The translations under genes were made by a program, and so were the position numbers. DNA of 64,000 bases from M3007 sp044226205. GTDB taxonomy: Bacteria; Bacteroidota; Bacteroidia; Chitinophagales; Saprospiraceae. Below are positions 47,751 to 55,814 of the stretch, one piece after another (within the stretch, counting starts at the first letter, position 1; each line of letters begins with the position of its first letter). The stretch spans positions 124,001 through 188,000 of the forward strand of contig JBGAHL010000004.1 of assembly GCA_044226205.1 (NCBI GenBank), in the 5' to 3' direction. Below the pieces are notes generated by a model. It did no database searches. It was not told where the DNA came from and saw only the letters and a list, made by a program, of their open reading frames with translations.

Positions 47751-48647
47751 TTAAAGGATAATCGTCCGGTACTCGCCTCCGGCGACCAGGCGCATACGCC
47801 CCTGAACGGGCAGATCGTTGAGTTTTTCCTCGAGTACCGGGCGGATAAGGGAACGCAATTCGTTCTGAAACATTTCGTCGTCGATGTCGGTTTCCTCAAC
47901 ATTCAGGTGCAGCACGACGAACCAACCGGGCACAGGCGCGGAACGCTCGTACACGCGGACCATTTCGAGCTCGGCAGTATTGCCCAGCGCTTCCCGCAGG
48001 GGCGGTTCGAGCTCCCAGCTGCGGTCTTCCTGATACCCTTGCTCCTGCGTCGGCGGGACCATCACAGGCATTTTCTCCGCCATCGATTGAAAAAACAGAT
48101 AAAAAGGCAGCATTACGGCAATTATAATCGCTAATCCCGAGGCATAGGCCCCTGCCACACTACCCCAGCGGATCGGCTCTGCCGGTTCGGCGGCATCCCG
48201 CATGATCACCCGCGTTCCGGCAATGTAATCGCCGAGCCGGCGGCGGTCGGAGTTGATGATGGCCAGCAAGGCTTCCAAAGGCCAGAAAATCAAGGTCAGG
48301 TTGCGCACCATACAACGTAATGGTCCCGCCGCTTCCAGGGTGTCCTGCCGGACAACCTTGGCCTTCATAATTCGCTTTCCGGGGCTTCTGGCCCCGATTG
48401 CGTCTTTATTCATGTAAACGGCAAAAGCCAGTGCATAGGGAATAAAAAGCACCCACATGCCTTTAAAAAAATCGGAAGGCATAGCGCCGGCTTCCATTTG
48501 TCCTACGGAATTGAGCATCCAGTAAAACCAGAAAGGCGCGATCAAAATGAACATGGCTATCGAAAAGATAACATGATCGAGCAGCATCATCGCCAGTCGC
48601 GTACCTACTTCCGGAATACGAACAGGCGGGGGAGGAGGAGTTTCCAT
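47751..48647 (-). CDS. RDD-family membrane protein
   Basis: A 298-aa protein. The RDD membrane domain occupies residues 10-140 (LAMMLLDHVIFSIAMF, then ARSPGKRIMKAKVV). Another transmembrane helix lies at about 165-187 and a soluble C-terminal domain of about 110 residues follows. The RDD family has no clear biochemical role; transport has been suggested for some members. It is 17 bases upstream of the PD40/OmpA gene and probably co-transcribed with it. Confidence 0.82.
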   Translation of the reverse strand: METPPPPPVRIPEVGTRLAMMLLDHVIFSIAMFILIAPFWFYWMLNSVGQMEAGAMPSDFFKGMWVLFIPYALAFAVYMNKDAIGARSPGKRIMKAKVVRQDTLEAAGPLRCMVRNLTLIFWPLEALLAIINSDRRRLGDYIAGTRVIMRDAAEPAEPIRWGSVAGAYASGLAIIIAVMLPFYLFFQSMAEKMPVMVPPTQEQGYQEDRSWELEPPLREALGNTAELEMVRVYERSAPVPGWFVVLHLNVEETDIDDEMFQNELRSLIRPVLEEKLNDLPVQGRMRLVAGGEYRTIIL

Positions 48648-48700
48648 AATTGAGGAAAATTTTATAAATACCTAACTATCAATTAGTTATTTTAAAACCA

Positions 48701-48767
48701 GTATCAACCTTCATAAACTTTTATCAACCCTCATCAACCGTTATCACCCTCATCAACCCTCATCAAA
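48701..48767. repeat. 10-bp-period degenerate tandem repeat
   Basis: About seven degenerate copies of a 10-base unit close to TCATCAACCC run from 48701 to 48767, covering the intergenic region and the last codons of the PorP/SprF gene. Units vary by one or two bases and one is a base short. The period is close to one DNA helical turn. Confidence 0.65.
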
Positions 48768-49761
48768 ATATCGGACAACTTTTGGTTGCCCTGGGCAGTG
48801 GAGCCGGCAAGGAACGGTACACGGCGGAAAGTTCCAAACCGCCCCGCCCGCGGGTGGCTACATCGAAGTCGGAGATATTCCAGTCGTAGCTGAGGCCAAA
48901 AGTCCAGCCTTCGCGTTCCAGCTGGAAACAGGGAATCACGGCATCGCCCAGGCGCATGGCCAGGCTGAACTGCACCGCCGTTGTGGCGTCCAGCCACCTG
49001 CGCAGCCCGCCGCCGGCAATGATTTCACGGTTGTCGGCCATCTGCTGACCCAGCGCGAAGCCCGTCAGATCGAGTTGTTCCGACACCTGATAGTATCCTT
49101 TTGCCGACACGCTCAGGCGGATGGGCAACCGTTGGTCGGCATCCTCGGCGAAGTTGATCCCTGGCCGGTTCAGGTGGGTGGCGCCCGCGCCGATCTCGGC
49201 CGAATGGCGGTATTCAGCCGAACGGTACAGCCAGCACAGCCCGACTGCAACACTCGGCGACAAGCCGGAAGAGCGGCTCAGGGTTTCGCCCGTCGAGGCC
49301 GAGGGATCGAAAACATCGCCGTTCCACTGGTTTTTAAACGTAAGTCCGCCCAAATCGACGCTGCGCTGGACCAAACCGAGGCCAAACCCAACGCTCAGGG
49401 CCTGTTCTTCGCTCAAGGCATGGGCAGCGGACACGCTCAGGCCGAGTTGGTTCCAGGCCAGGCCGCCATCGCCCGCATCGTCGTGTTGCAGAAGGGCGCC
49501 GGCGGCGATCAGATGCCTGCCTTTTGGCGCAAATTTGTAATCGAAGGCCCCAGCAAACGAGCGGTAATTGACCGGCACGCTCAACCATTGCCCACGATAG
49601 ATCGCGCCGGCGCGCCAGCTGCCCTGAAAAGCGCCGGTCTGCGCGGGGTTGTAGTGCAGCGGATGTTGGGTGAATTGTGAAAAGTGCAAATCCTGCCCCG
49701 AAGCCGTCGCGGCAATACCACAACAGAGGAGCAGAAATCCGATCGAACGTAAATAATGCAT
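48763..49761 (-). CDS. PorP/SprF-family type IX secretion membrane protein
   Basis: A 332-aa outer-membrane protein with a signal peptide (MHYLRSIGFLLLCCGIAATASG). The family's opening QDLHFSQFTQHPLHYNPAQTGAF is decisive. The rest is beta-barrel-like, with the usual GGGLRRW and SYDWNISDF strands. PorP/SprF proteins help type IX secretion cargo or gliding adhesins reach the surface. The ATG at 49761 is used. No large adhesin gene is adjacent; the partner may be the PD40/OmpA protein downstream. Confidence 0.92.
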   Translation of the reverse strand: MHYLRSIGFLLLCCGIAATASGQDLHFSQFTQHPLHYNPAQTGAFQGSWRAGAIYRGQWLSVPVNYRSFAGAFDYKFAPKGRHLIAAGALLQHDDAGDGGLAWNQLGLSVSAAHALSEEQALSVGFGLGLVQRSVDLGGLTFKNQWNGDVFDPSASTGETLSRSSGLSPSVAVGLCWLYRSAEYRHSAEIGAGATHLNRPGINFAEDADQRLPIRLSVSAKGYYQVSEQLDLTGFALGQQMADNREIIAGGGLRRWLDATTAVQFSLAMRLGDAVIPCFQLEREGWTFGLSYDWNISDFDVATRGRGGLELSAVYRSLPAPLPRATKSCPIF

Positions 49762-49799
49762 AGGCGGCAAAGGAAACAGGGATGCCCGAAGATAGCAAC

Positions 49800-49807
49800 T
49801 ATTTTTG
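49800..49807 (+). promoter_or_regulatory. Candidate -7 box of cutC promoter
   Basis: TATTTTTG (TAnnTTTG) on the plus strand, 38 bases before the cutC ATG. Confidence 0.4.
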
Positions 49808-49845
49808 CGCTATCCATCCACCCTTTTTAACACTACCCTACCGGC

Positions 49846-50553
49846 ATGCTTTTCGAAATCTGCGCCGTCAATCTTCAATCTGCCCTTGCCGCCCAGCGCG
49901 CAGGCGCCCATCGCCTCGAATTTTGCTCCGCCCTCGACGGCGGTGGTCTCACCCCTTCGCCGGGCGCCATCCGGGCCGTGGTCGAGCAGGTCGATATCCC
50001 TGCACATGTGCTCATACGCCCCCGGGAGGGCAATTTTTGCTACGACGAACGCGAACTGGACCTCATGCTCGACGATGTCCGCTTTTGCCGCGAAGCGGGC
50101 GCAGCCGGGGTCGTTGTCGGCGCCCTCGACCGCAATGGCGACCTCGATATTCGGGCGCTCGAAGCCCTGCGCGATGCCGCCGGCCCCCTTCCCGTCACCT
50201 GCCACAGAGCCTTCGACTACACCCGCAGCCCGTTTGAAGCCCTGGAAACGCTGATCGCCCTCGGATTCGTCCGGGTGTTGAGTTCCGGACAGTCCACAAC
50301 GGCATTCGAGGGCCGATTTTTGTTAAAAGACCTGGTTGAAAAAGCAGCCGGCCGGATCACCGTCATGCCGGGCGCGGGTATTTCTCCCAAAAATATTCAC
50401 GACATCGCCGCGGTCACCGGGGCCCGGGAATTTCACCTCACCGGCCGGAAAAAAGTGGTGCAGCCTAATCCCGGTGGCGATATCCCCGGGCTGGAATGGT
50501 GGTATTGGGAGAGCAGCGAGGAGGTGATAAAAGCGACGATGGCCGCGGTGTAA
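49846..50553 (+). CDS. cutC: CutC family protein
   Basis: A 235-aa TIM-barrel protein starting MLFEICAVNLQSALAAQRAGAHR, with LEFCSALDGGGLTPSPG and HVLIRPREGNFCYDE, which are CutC signatures. CutC was linked to copper homeostasis in E. coli, but its biochemical role is still unclear. No copper-transport gene is nearby. It is convergent with the AraC regulator gene. Confidence 0.92.
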   Translation: MLFEICAVNLQSALAAQRAGAHRLEFCSALDGGGLTPSPGAIRAVVEQVDIPAHVLIRPREGNFCYDERELDLMLDDVRFCREAGAAGVVVGALDRNGDLDIRALEALRDAAGPLPVTCHRAFDYTRSPFEALETLIALGFVRVLSSGQSTTAFEGRFLLKDLVEKAAGRITVMPGAGISPKNIHDIAAVTGAREFHLTGRKKVVQPNPGGDIPGLEWWYWESSEEVIKATMAAV

Positions 50554-50567
50554 AAGACGCTCGGGGA

Positions 50568-51545
50568 TCAGTTGTCCAGTCCGAATGCGTACTTGTTGCG
50601 GTACTGCACGGGCGCCATGCCCGTCACTTTTTTGAACACCGAACGAAAGGCTTTCAGGTCGGAATAGCCCACTTCGTACATCACTTCATTCACGTTCAGG
50701 CGGCCGGTTTCGAGGTGTTTTTTGGCCGCCTCCATCTTGACCCGCTGGATGTATTCCACCGGCGTGTTGTGGGTGGCTTTTTTAAAACGCCGCTCGAAAT
50801 TGCGCCTTCCGATGGCCACGCTGGCCGCCAGATCGTCGACGGAAATACGGTCGGCAACATGCGACTCGATAAAGTGCTGCGCCTGCCGGATGGGCTCGTC
50901 GTCGTGGTTTTTCTGCCCGTTGAAAATCATAAAAACCGACTGGCTGCCCCGATCGATCTCGATGGCAAAATATTTCGCCGCCTGAATGGCGATGCTTCGG
51001 TCGGTGTATTTTTCGAGCAGGTAAAGCAGCAAATTCCAGTAGGAACTGGCCCCCCCGCTGGAATAAATGCGTTGTTCTTCGGTGACGATTTTATCGTCGA
51101 CAAGGCAAACCTCGGGGAACATCTGGCGGAACAAGCCGGAATAGGCCCAGTGGGTCGAGCATTTTTTGCCGTCGAGCAAGCCGGTGGAGGCCAGCAAAAA
51201 CGCACCGATACACAAACTGGCGAGCTCGGCGCCCTGTTCGTATTGTTTTTTTATCCAGGGAATAAACGCCTCGTTGGCAGCAAGCGCGCCTGGCACATCG
51301 CCGAAAAGCGCGGGGATCACGATCAGGTCGGTTTGTTCGATTTCACCGATCAAAGCATCGGCATGTACGGTAAATTGACCCTGATCCAGCCCGACATCCG
51401 TGCGCAGGCCCACCAGTTTTACCTCGAACAACGGGGCCCGGCCGGCCTGCGTTAAAAACATATTGGCCGCCGTAAACAGATAACGCGGATCGCCGATGCT
51501 GACCAGCACGGAAGACTCCGGCACGAGGATGGAAATATGTTTCAT
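50568..51545 (-). CDS. GlxA-type AraC transcriptional regulator
   Basis: A 325-aa regulator. The N-terminal DJ-1/PfpI-like domain (about residues 1-190) carries SLCIGAFLLASTGLLDGKK with a cysteine at the amidase-like elbow. The C-terminal AraC domain has two helix-turn-helix units (about 225-320): DLAASVAIGRRNFERRFKKA and NVNEVMYEVGYSDLKAFRSVFK. It probably senses a small molecule and controls nearby or distant genes. The divergent neighbour is a VOC gene, a plausible target. Confidence 0.92.
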   Translation of the reverse strand: MKHISILVPESSVLVSIGDPRYLFTAANMFLTQAGRAPLFEVKLVGLRTDVGLDQGQFTVHADALIGEIEQTDLIVIPALFGDVPGALAANEAFIPWIKKQYEQGAELASLCIGAFLLASTGLLDGKKCSTHWAYSGLFRQMFPEVCLVDDKIVTEEQRIYSSGGASSYWNLLLYLLEKYTDRSIAIQAAKYFAIEIDRGSQSVFMIFNGQKNHDDEPIRQAQHFIESHVADRISVDDLAASVAIGRRNFERRFKKATHNTPVEYIQRVKMEAAKKHLETGRLNVNEVMYEVGYSDLKAFRSVFKKVTGMAPVQYRNKYAFGLDN

Positions 51546-51549
51546 AAGT

Positions 51550-51557
51550 CAAAGGTA
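51550..51557 (-). promoter_or_regulatory. Candidate -7 box of AraC gene
   Basis: Reads TACCTTTG on the minus strand, with only four bases between the box and the ATG at 51545. If used, the transcript would be leaderless or nearly so. Confidence 0.4.
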
Positions 51558-51617
51558 GTAACTTTTTTAAAACAAAATATGTCGAATAAACCCCTCTAGA
51601 TTGCCGCAATCTCCCCC

Positions 51618-51647
51618 TTTCGGGTCGCACTTAGCCCTCTACCTTTG
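51618..51647 (+). promoter_or_regulatory. Promoter of the first VOC gene
   Basis: TTT at 51618-51620 and TACCTTTG at 51640-51647, separated by 19 bases, fit the Bacteroidota -33/-7 arrangement. The ATG follows 40 bases downstream. Confidence 0.5.
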
Positions 51648-51687
51648 TGTCAGCAAAATATTAAAACAAAACAATTGAAATTGAGCC

Positions 51688-52149
51688 ATGTCAAAAATAA
51701 CCACTTTTCTCTGGTTTGATCAAAACGCCGAGGAAGCCGCCCGTTTTTATACATCCGTGTTTAAAAACGCGGAAATCCGCAACATTACGTACTACGGCGA
51801 GGGTGCGCCCATGCCCAAAGGGTCCGTGCTCACGATCAGTTTTGTGCTCGACGGGCAGGAGTTCGTAGCCTTGAATGGCTGCACCCAGATCGAGTTCAGT
51901 TCGGCGATTTCCTTTGTGGTCAACTGCCAGACGCAGGATGAAATCGACCACTACTGGGAAAAAATGTCCGATGGCGGCTCCGAAGAAGCCTGCGGCTGGC
52001 TAAAAGACCGTTTTGGCATCTCGTGGCAAATTGTCCCTTCCAATCTGGGGTCCTTGCTCAATCATCCCGACCCGCAAAAAGCGCAGCGCGTCCTGGCTGC
52101 CATGCTGGGCATGAAAAAGATCGATCTGGGCGTACTTGAATCTGCGTAA
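51688..52149 (+). CDS. PhnB-like VOC-family protein
   Basis: A 153-aa protein of the vicinal oxygen chelate superfamily, PhnB/3-demethylubiquinone methyltransferase-like group. The N-terminus is MSKITTFLWFDQNAEEAARFY. DEIDHYWEKMSDGGSEEACGWLKDRFGISWQIVP is the diagnostic second half. Such proteins usually form dimers that bind a metal or small ligand. No methyltransferase activity should be assumed. It is divergent from the AraC gene and followed by a palindromic repeat. Confidence 0.88.
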   Translation: MSKITTFLWFDQNAEEAARFYTSVFKNAEIRNITYYGEGAPMPKGSVLTISFVLDGQEFVALNGCTQIEFSSAISFVVNCQTQDEIDHYWEKMSDGGSEEACGWLKDRFGISWQIVPSNLGSLLNHPDPQKAQRVLAAMLGMKKIDLGVLESA

Positions 52150-52156
52150 AGCATCT

Positions 52157-52253
52157 GGTGACTCATCAATTTCACCGCAAAGGCGCGAAGGCGCAAAGGG
52201 GTTGCGAATTTCTCCACGCCTTCGCGCCTTTGCGGTGAAATTGATGAGTCACC
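52157..52253. repeat. Palindromic repeat element, copy 1
   Basis: A perfect 37-bp inverted repeat (arms 52157-52193 and 52217-52253) with a 23-base centre. The core of each arm (TTCACCGCAAAGGCGCG and complement) and the centre (GCAAAGGGGTTGCGAATTTCTCC) recur at 55.65-55.78 kb. It lies between the two VOC genes and could fold as a long hairpin in RNA. Confidence 0.85.
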
Positions 52254-52287
52254 TTATCTGAAAACTACTTTGTACAACTCAATAGCT

Positions 52288-52692
52288 ATGGCAACAAAAA
52301 TCTTTGTCAATCTCGCAGTCAGCGACCTGAACAAATCCGTCGAATTTTTCACCAGGCTCGGCTTTTCCTTCAATCCCCAATTTACCGATGAAAACGCCAC
52401 CTGCATGATCGTCAACGACGTGGCCTTCGTGATGCTGCTGGTGAAACCTTTTTTCCAGAGTTTTACGCATAAAAGCCTCGTGGATGCCCGCCAAAGCTCG
52501 GAAGTGCTCACCGCCCTCTCCTACGATTCCAAAGCCCGGGTCGACGAGCTGACGAGCACCGCCCTCGCGGCCGGCGCCACCGAAAACCGCCCGCCCCAGG
52601 ACATGGGCTTCATGTACAGCCGAAGTTTCAGCGACCTCGACGGGCACATCTGGGAGCCGTTCTGGATGGACCCGAATTATCAGGGGCAATAA
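52288..52692 (+). CDS. VOC-family glyoxalase/bleomycin-resistance-like protein
   Basis: A 134-aa protein starting MATKIFVNLAVSDLNKSVEFF, with the C-terminal FSDLDGHIWEPFWMDP metal-ligand motif. It is a typical single-unit VOC protein that dimerises. The substrate is unknown. The ATG at 52288 gives the conserved start. It follows the PhnB-like gene after the palindromic repeat, so co-transcription is uncertain. Confidence 0.88.
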   Translation: MATKIFVNLAVSDLNKSVEFFTRLGFSFNPQFTDENATCMIVNDVAFVMLLVKPFFQSFTHKSLVDARQSSEVLTALSYDSKARVDELTSTALAAGATENRPPQDMGFMYSRSFSDLDGHIWEPFWMDPNYQGQ

Positions 52693-52729
52693 TTTGAACG
52701 ACCAGGAGGGGGTAATTATCCCCCCTTCT

Positions 52730-54046
52730 TCAACTTATCCAGACAAAAAAAGTGGCGAATAGCAACAAACTGTAAAACAGGTACCAGCGCCAGTCGAGCC
52801 AGTCTTTCGACCTGACCTTCAAACGCGCTTCGAGGTACCACATCAACCCTATTTTTTCCACCCAAAAAGCCAGGACGGCCGACCAGGCCACGCCCGCGAG
52901 GCCCCAGTAGCGAATCAGCAGCACACTGAGGGCAATTTTTACGGCAAATTCGGCGACGCTCACCCACAGGATTGCCCTGGCTTCGCCCCTGGCCAGCACG
53001 ATGGAATTGGGCAGCAAAACCCGGCTGGCCGTGCGCAGCAGATAAATGTTGAACAAGACGGCGCTGCCGACAAATTCGGGGTTGAACACCAGCGGAAACA
53101 ACTTGTCGGACCACAACAACAAGGCCACCGTGACCGGAAAAAGGAAGTGAAACATCCGCCGGCTCCGCGTTTTCATTTCGGCCAGCCCTTCGTCCGGGTG
53201 GGCCACCAAACGGGGGATCATGGCCGTGCCCAGCGCTGTGGCCAGGGCCGTCGCCAGCGGCAACTCTCGCGATCCGTACCGAAACAGCGCAAACGTGGCG
53301 TCGTCGTGAAACCACCAGCCCACCAGCCAGTTGTCGAAGAGGGGCGTCAGGTTGGCTACCAGTGTGTTCAGGATCAGCGGCCACGAAAACTGTAGGTAAT
53401 GGCGGATCAATTCGCGGTCGATGCGCCATTCGCCATACCGCAACACAAGACCGAGCGCCCACACCCATTTCAGAAGGGACAGCGTGAGCAGGCTCCACAA
53501 GCCGCCTTCCAGCCCCCAGCCCAGCTGCACGGGCACGAACAAAGCCGCGATATGCAGCGAAAACGTGACCGCTCCCCACCAGATAATGTGCACGGGTTTG
53601 TTGCGCAACAGGTAGTAGTACTCGACCGGCAGGCTGGGCAAATTGAACAAAAGGTAGCCGCAAAAAAGCGGAAAATAAGCGACGTCGGGACGGCCGGTCA
53701 GGGCAGGCAGCGCGATGGGTTTGCCCAGCACCAGCACCAGAAACAACAGCGTTGCGATGCCGCAAAACACCAGAAAACTGTTGAAAACGAAGCGTTTGCG
53801 CGAAGCCTCATCCAGCCTTGAATACACGGGCGTCAGCCCCTGCAACAAGCCGTTGACCCAAAAAAACGCCGCTACCGTGCCGAGGTAAAGCAAGGTCTCG
53901 TACACCCCGATCTCCGCGAGCGACAAGCGGCTTTTGGCCAGCAAAATGCTCGTCAGCACAACCGAGCCCACCCGCATGACCTGGAAAATCTGCATGGCGC
54001 GGGGCGTACTGACGGGGGGTATTTTTTGCAAAAATGAACGGCGCAT
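52730..54046 (-). CDS. Polysaccharide flippase (Wzx/MATE-like)
   Basis: A 438-aa integral membrane protein with about twelve to fourteen hydrophobic helices, of the oligosaccharide flippase type that moves lipid-linked glycans across the inner membrane. Typical segments are MQIFQVMRVGSVVLTSILLA at the start and ATALGTAMIPRLVAHPDEG in the middle. The ATG at 54046 is preferred to a GTG at 54073. No glycan cluster surrounds it; GT4 and GT39 genes elsewhere in the window may or may not be partners. Confidence 0.86.
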   Translation of the reverse strand: MRRSFLQKIPPVSTPRAMQIFQVMRVGSVVLTSILLAKSRLSLAEIGVYETLLYLGTVAAFFWVNGLLQGLTPVYSRLDEASRKRFVFNSFLVFCGIATLLFLVLVLGKPIALPALTGRPDVAYFPLFCGYLLFNLPSLPVEYYYLLRNKPVHIIWWGAVTFSLHIAALFVPVQLGWGLEGGLWSLLTLSLLKWVWALGLVLRYGEWRIDRELIRHYLQFSWPLILNTLVANLTPLFDNWLVGWWFHDDATFALFRYGSRELPLATALATALGTAMIPRLVAHPDEGLAEMKTRSRRMFHFLFPVTVALLLWSDKLFPLVFNPEFVGSAVLFNIYLLRTASRVLLPNSIVLARGEARAILWVSVAEFAVKIALSVLLIRYWGLAGVAWSAVLAFWVEKIGLMWYLEARLKVRSKDWLDWRWYLFYSLLLFATFFVWIS

Positions 54047-54196
54047 GAAGCGGTAAAGGTAGCGGTTCGGCACAGGCTTCCGGGCATGAAAGATGCGAGG
54101 GCTCGCCTGGAGTAATTGAAAATTAGTCGCGAACTGAGGCGTTCAATAGCGATATTTGCGAGTATCCCTTTCGAACCCGTCCAAACCTTCCATCTG

Positions 54197-54898
54197 ATGA
54201 CAAGCCAAAATCTCTCGCAAACCCTGCAATCGTTTATCGCTTCCGACGAGATCGAAAACGCCCTGAATTTCATCGCTGGATCGGCAGACGATGCCCCGGC
54301 CGGCATCGACGCTTCCCGTTGGAAATACGTCGTCAATCAATCCCTGAGCCTTCGCGGACAATTGAGAAACCTGCAAAAAGTCAACCTGAGCGGCACGGCT
54401 GACCTGACGCAGATGAACATAGAACGCAACAAGATCAGGGAAAGGCTGCTTCAACTGGTGAAAATCATTGACGACCCCAACTTCAACTCCGACGAATTCA
54501 ACAGGGAAGAAATTTTTCGCAAAACCAAAAAATACGGCGCCTGGGCACTGGGGATTTACGGCCTGATTTTCGTGGCCCTGCTATGCGTCGTCCTGTACTT
54601 CGGCCGAATGGTCCTGATTTCGATGTTTCCCACCCCTCAACTTTTTGATCCTGCGCCCGATTGCACCATGACCCTGTCCGGCCATACCACCCTTTACAAA
54701 GACCCCGCCATGGATTCGCCGCAGGTTGGTTCCATCCAGCTCGGGTTCGACAAAAAGGAGGTAAAAGTGGTTCAGATTGCCAAAATAAAGCGGATGGGCA
54801 GCGAAGAGTACTATTTCAAAATCAGTGTGAACGGGAAAACCGGCTGGGTCCGTCCCGATATGTTCAATGAAGCGTCAAGCCCTTGTTTTTCAAAATAA
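54197..54898 (+). CDS. EAD-like / transmembrane / SH3-like protein
   Basis: A 233-aa protein of unknown function. Residues 1-92 are all helical and end with DLTQMNIERNKIRERLLQLV, closely resembling effector-associated domains of the EAD11 type found in bacterial conflict and signalling proteins. One transmembrane helix follows (about 115-139). A small beta domain at 155-225 resembles bacterial SH3 domains (TTLYKDPAMDSPQVGSIQLG, NGKTGWVRPDMF). The TauE gene follows 3 bases after the stop, so the two form one unit. I suggest an adaptor linking a cytoplasmic EAD partner to an external ligand; this is inference. Confidence 0.75.
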   Translation: MTSQNLSQTLQSFIASDEIENALNFIAGSADDAPAGIDASRWKYVVNQSLSLRGQLRNLQKVNLSGTADLTQMNIERNKIRERLLQLVKIIDDPNFNSDEFNREEIFRKTKKYGAWALGIYGLIFVALLCVVLYFGRMVLISMFPTPQLFDPAPDCTMTLSGHTTLYKDPAMDSPQVGSIQLGFDKKEVKVVQIAKIKRMGSEEYYFKISVNGKTGWVRPDMFNEASSPCFSK

Positions 54899-54901
54899 TA
54901 C

Positions 54902-55645
54902 ATGTTTTCCGAGTTCCTGCTTGCCCTTGGTTTTTGCCTGATCGCCTTCATTTACGCCTCCGTGGGGTTCGGCGGCGGTTCCAGTTACCTCGCCTTGCTG
55001 GCCCTCGCGGGCCTGCCTTTCGCCGAAATTCGCCTCAATGCCTTGCTCTGCAACGTGATCGTGGTCAGCGGCGGCGTGCTGGTGTACTGGCGGCATGGCC
55101 AACTTGATTTCCGCAAGATCCTGCCTCTCGTGGCAGCCAGCGTGCCGGCGGCATTCCTCGGCGCTTCCATGCGTTTGCACGAGGCTGTTTTTTTTAAAAT
55201 ATTGGGAATCAGCCTGTTGACAGCCGGTCTTTTGCTCTGGTTGCAGCCCCGCGACCGGGCCAACGAAACGGGTAAAGCCGCGCCGCGCCGCTGGTTCGAC
55301 GCGTTGGCGGGCGCCGGCACAGGCTGGCTGTCGGGCATGGTCGGCATCGGCGGCGGCATTTTCCTGTCGCCGATGCTTCATTTTTTTCGATGGGACAGCG
55401 CCAAAAAAATCGCAGCCACGGCAAGCGTATTCATTCTGGCCAATTCTCTGGCGGGGCTGGCCGGGCAAATGTCGCATTTACCCGACGCGATCGATTGGCA
55501 ACGTACCCTGTTGCTTTGCGGTGCCGTTTTGCTGGGCGGCCAGGTCGGGTCGCGGGTCAGTCAGCGGCGATTCAGCCTGTTGCTCATCCGCCGGCTCACC
55601 GCCGCGCTCGTGTTTTTTGCCGGACTGGAAGTGCTGTTTAAATAG
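54902..55645 (+). CDS. TauE/SafE-family membrane permease
   Basis: A 247-aa inner-membrane protein with about eight helices and the family's duplicated motif (GFGGGSSYLALLALAGLP in the first half, GMVGIGGGIFLSPML in the second). Family members move sulfite, sulfoacetate or related anions. It begins 3 bases after the EAD-like gene, and next to the molybdenum cofactor cluster on the other strand, which would fit a sulfur-oxyanion link, but no molybdoenzyme is present here. Confidence 0.9.
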   Translation: MFSEFLLALGFCLIAFIYASVGFGGGSSYLALLALAGLPFAEIRLNALLCNVIVVSGGVLVYWRHGQLDFRKILPLVAASVPAAFLGASMRLHEAVFFKILGISLLTAGLLLWLQPRDRANETGKAAPRRWFDALAGAGTGWLSGMVGIGGGIFLSPMLHFFRWDSAKKIAATASVFILANSLAGLAGQMSHLPDAIDWQRTLLLCGAVLLGGQVGSRVSQRRFSLLLIRRLTAALVFFAGLEVLFK

Positions 55646-55785
55646 GGTTTTCACCGCAAAGGCGCGGAGACGCAAAGGGTTCGCGAATTTCTCCGCGTCT
55701 CCGCGTCTCTGCGGTAAAAATGTGCAAAAGAGCGCAAAGGGCTCGCGAATTCCTCCGCGCCTCCGCGCCTTTGCGGTGAAAATGA
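55646..55785. repeat. Palindromic repeat element, copy 2 (double unit)
   Basis: Two related units lie head to tail here (about 55646-55720 and 55721-55785). The outer arms (55649-55669 and 55761-55781, TTTCACCGCAAAGGCGCGGAG and complement, 21 bp) match exactly. Each unit has a GCAAAGGG-TCGCGAATT-CTCCGCG centre like copy 1 at 52.2 kb. A T-run follows at 55791-55797, so it may also terminate tauE transcripts. Confidence 0.8.
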
Positions 55786-55814
55786 ACGTGTTTTTTTAGC
55801 CGTAATGCCGTGCA

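Noticed and set aside
52716..53765. A 349-codon minus-strand frame overlapping the flippase gene
   Set aside because: It is a frame shadow of the flippase, whose hydrophobic helices are clear in the other frame.
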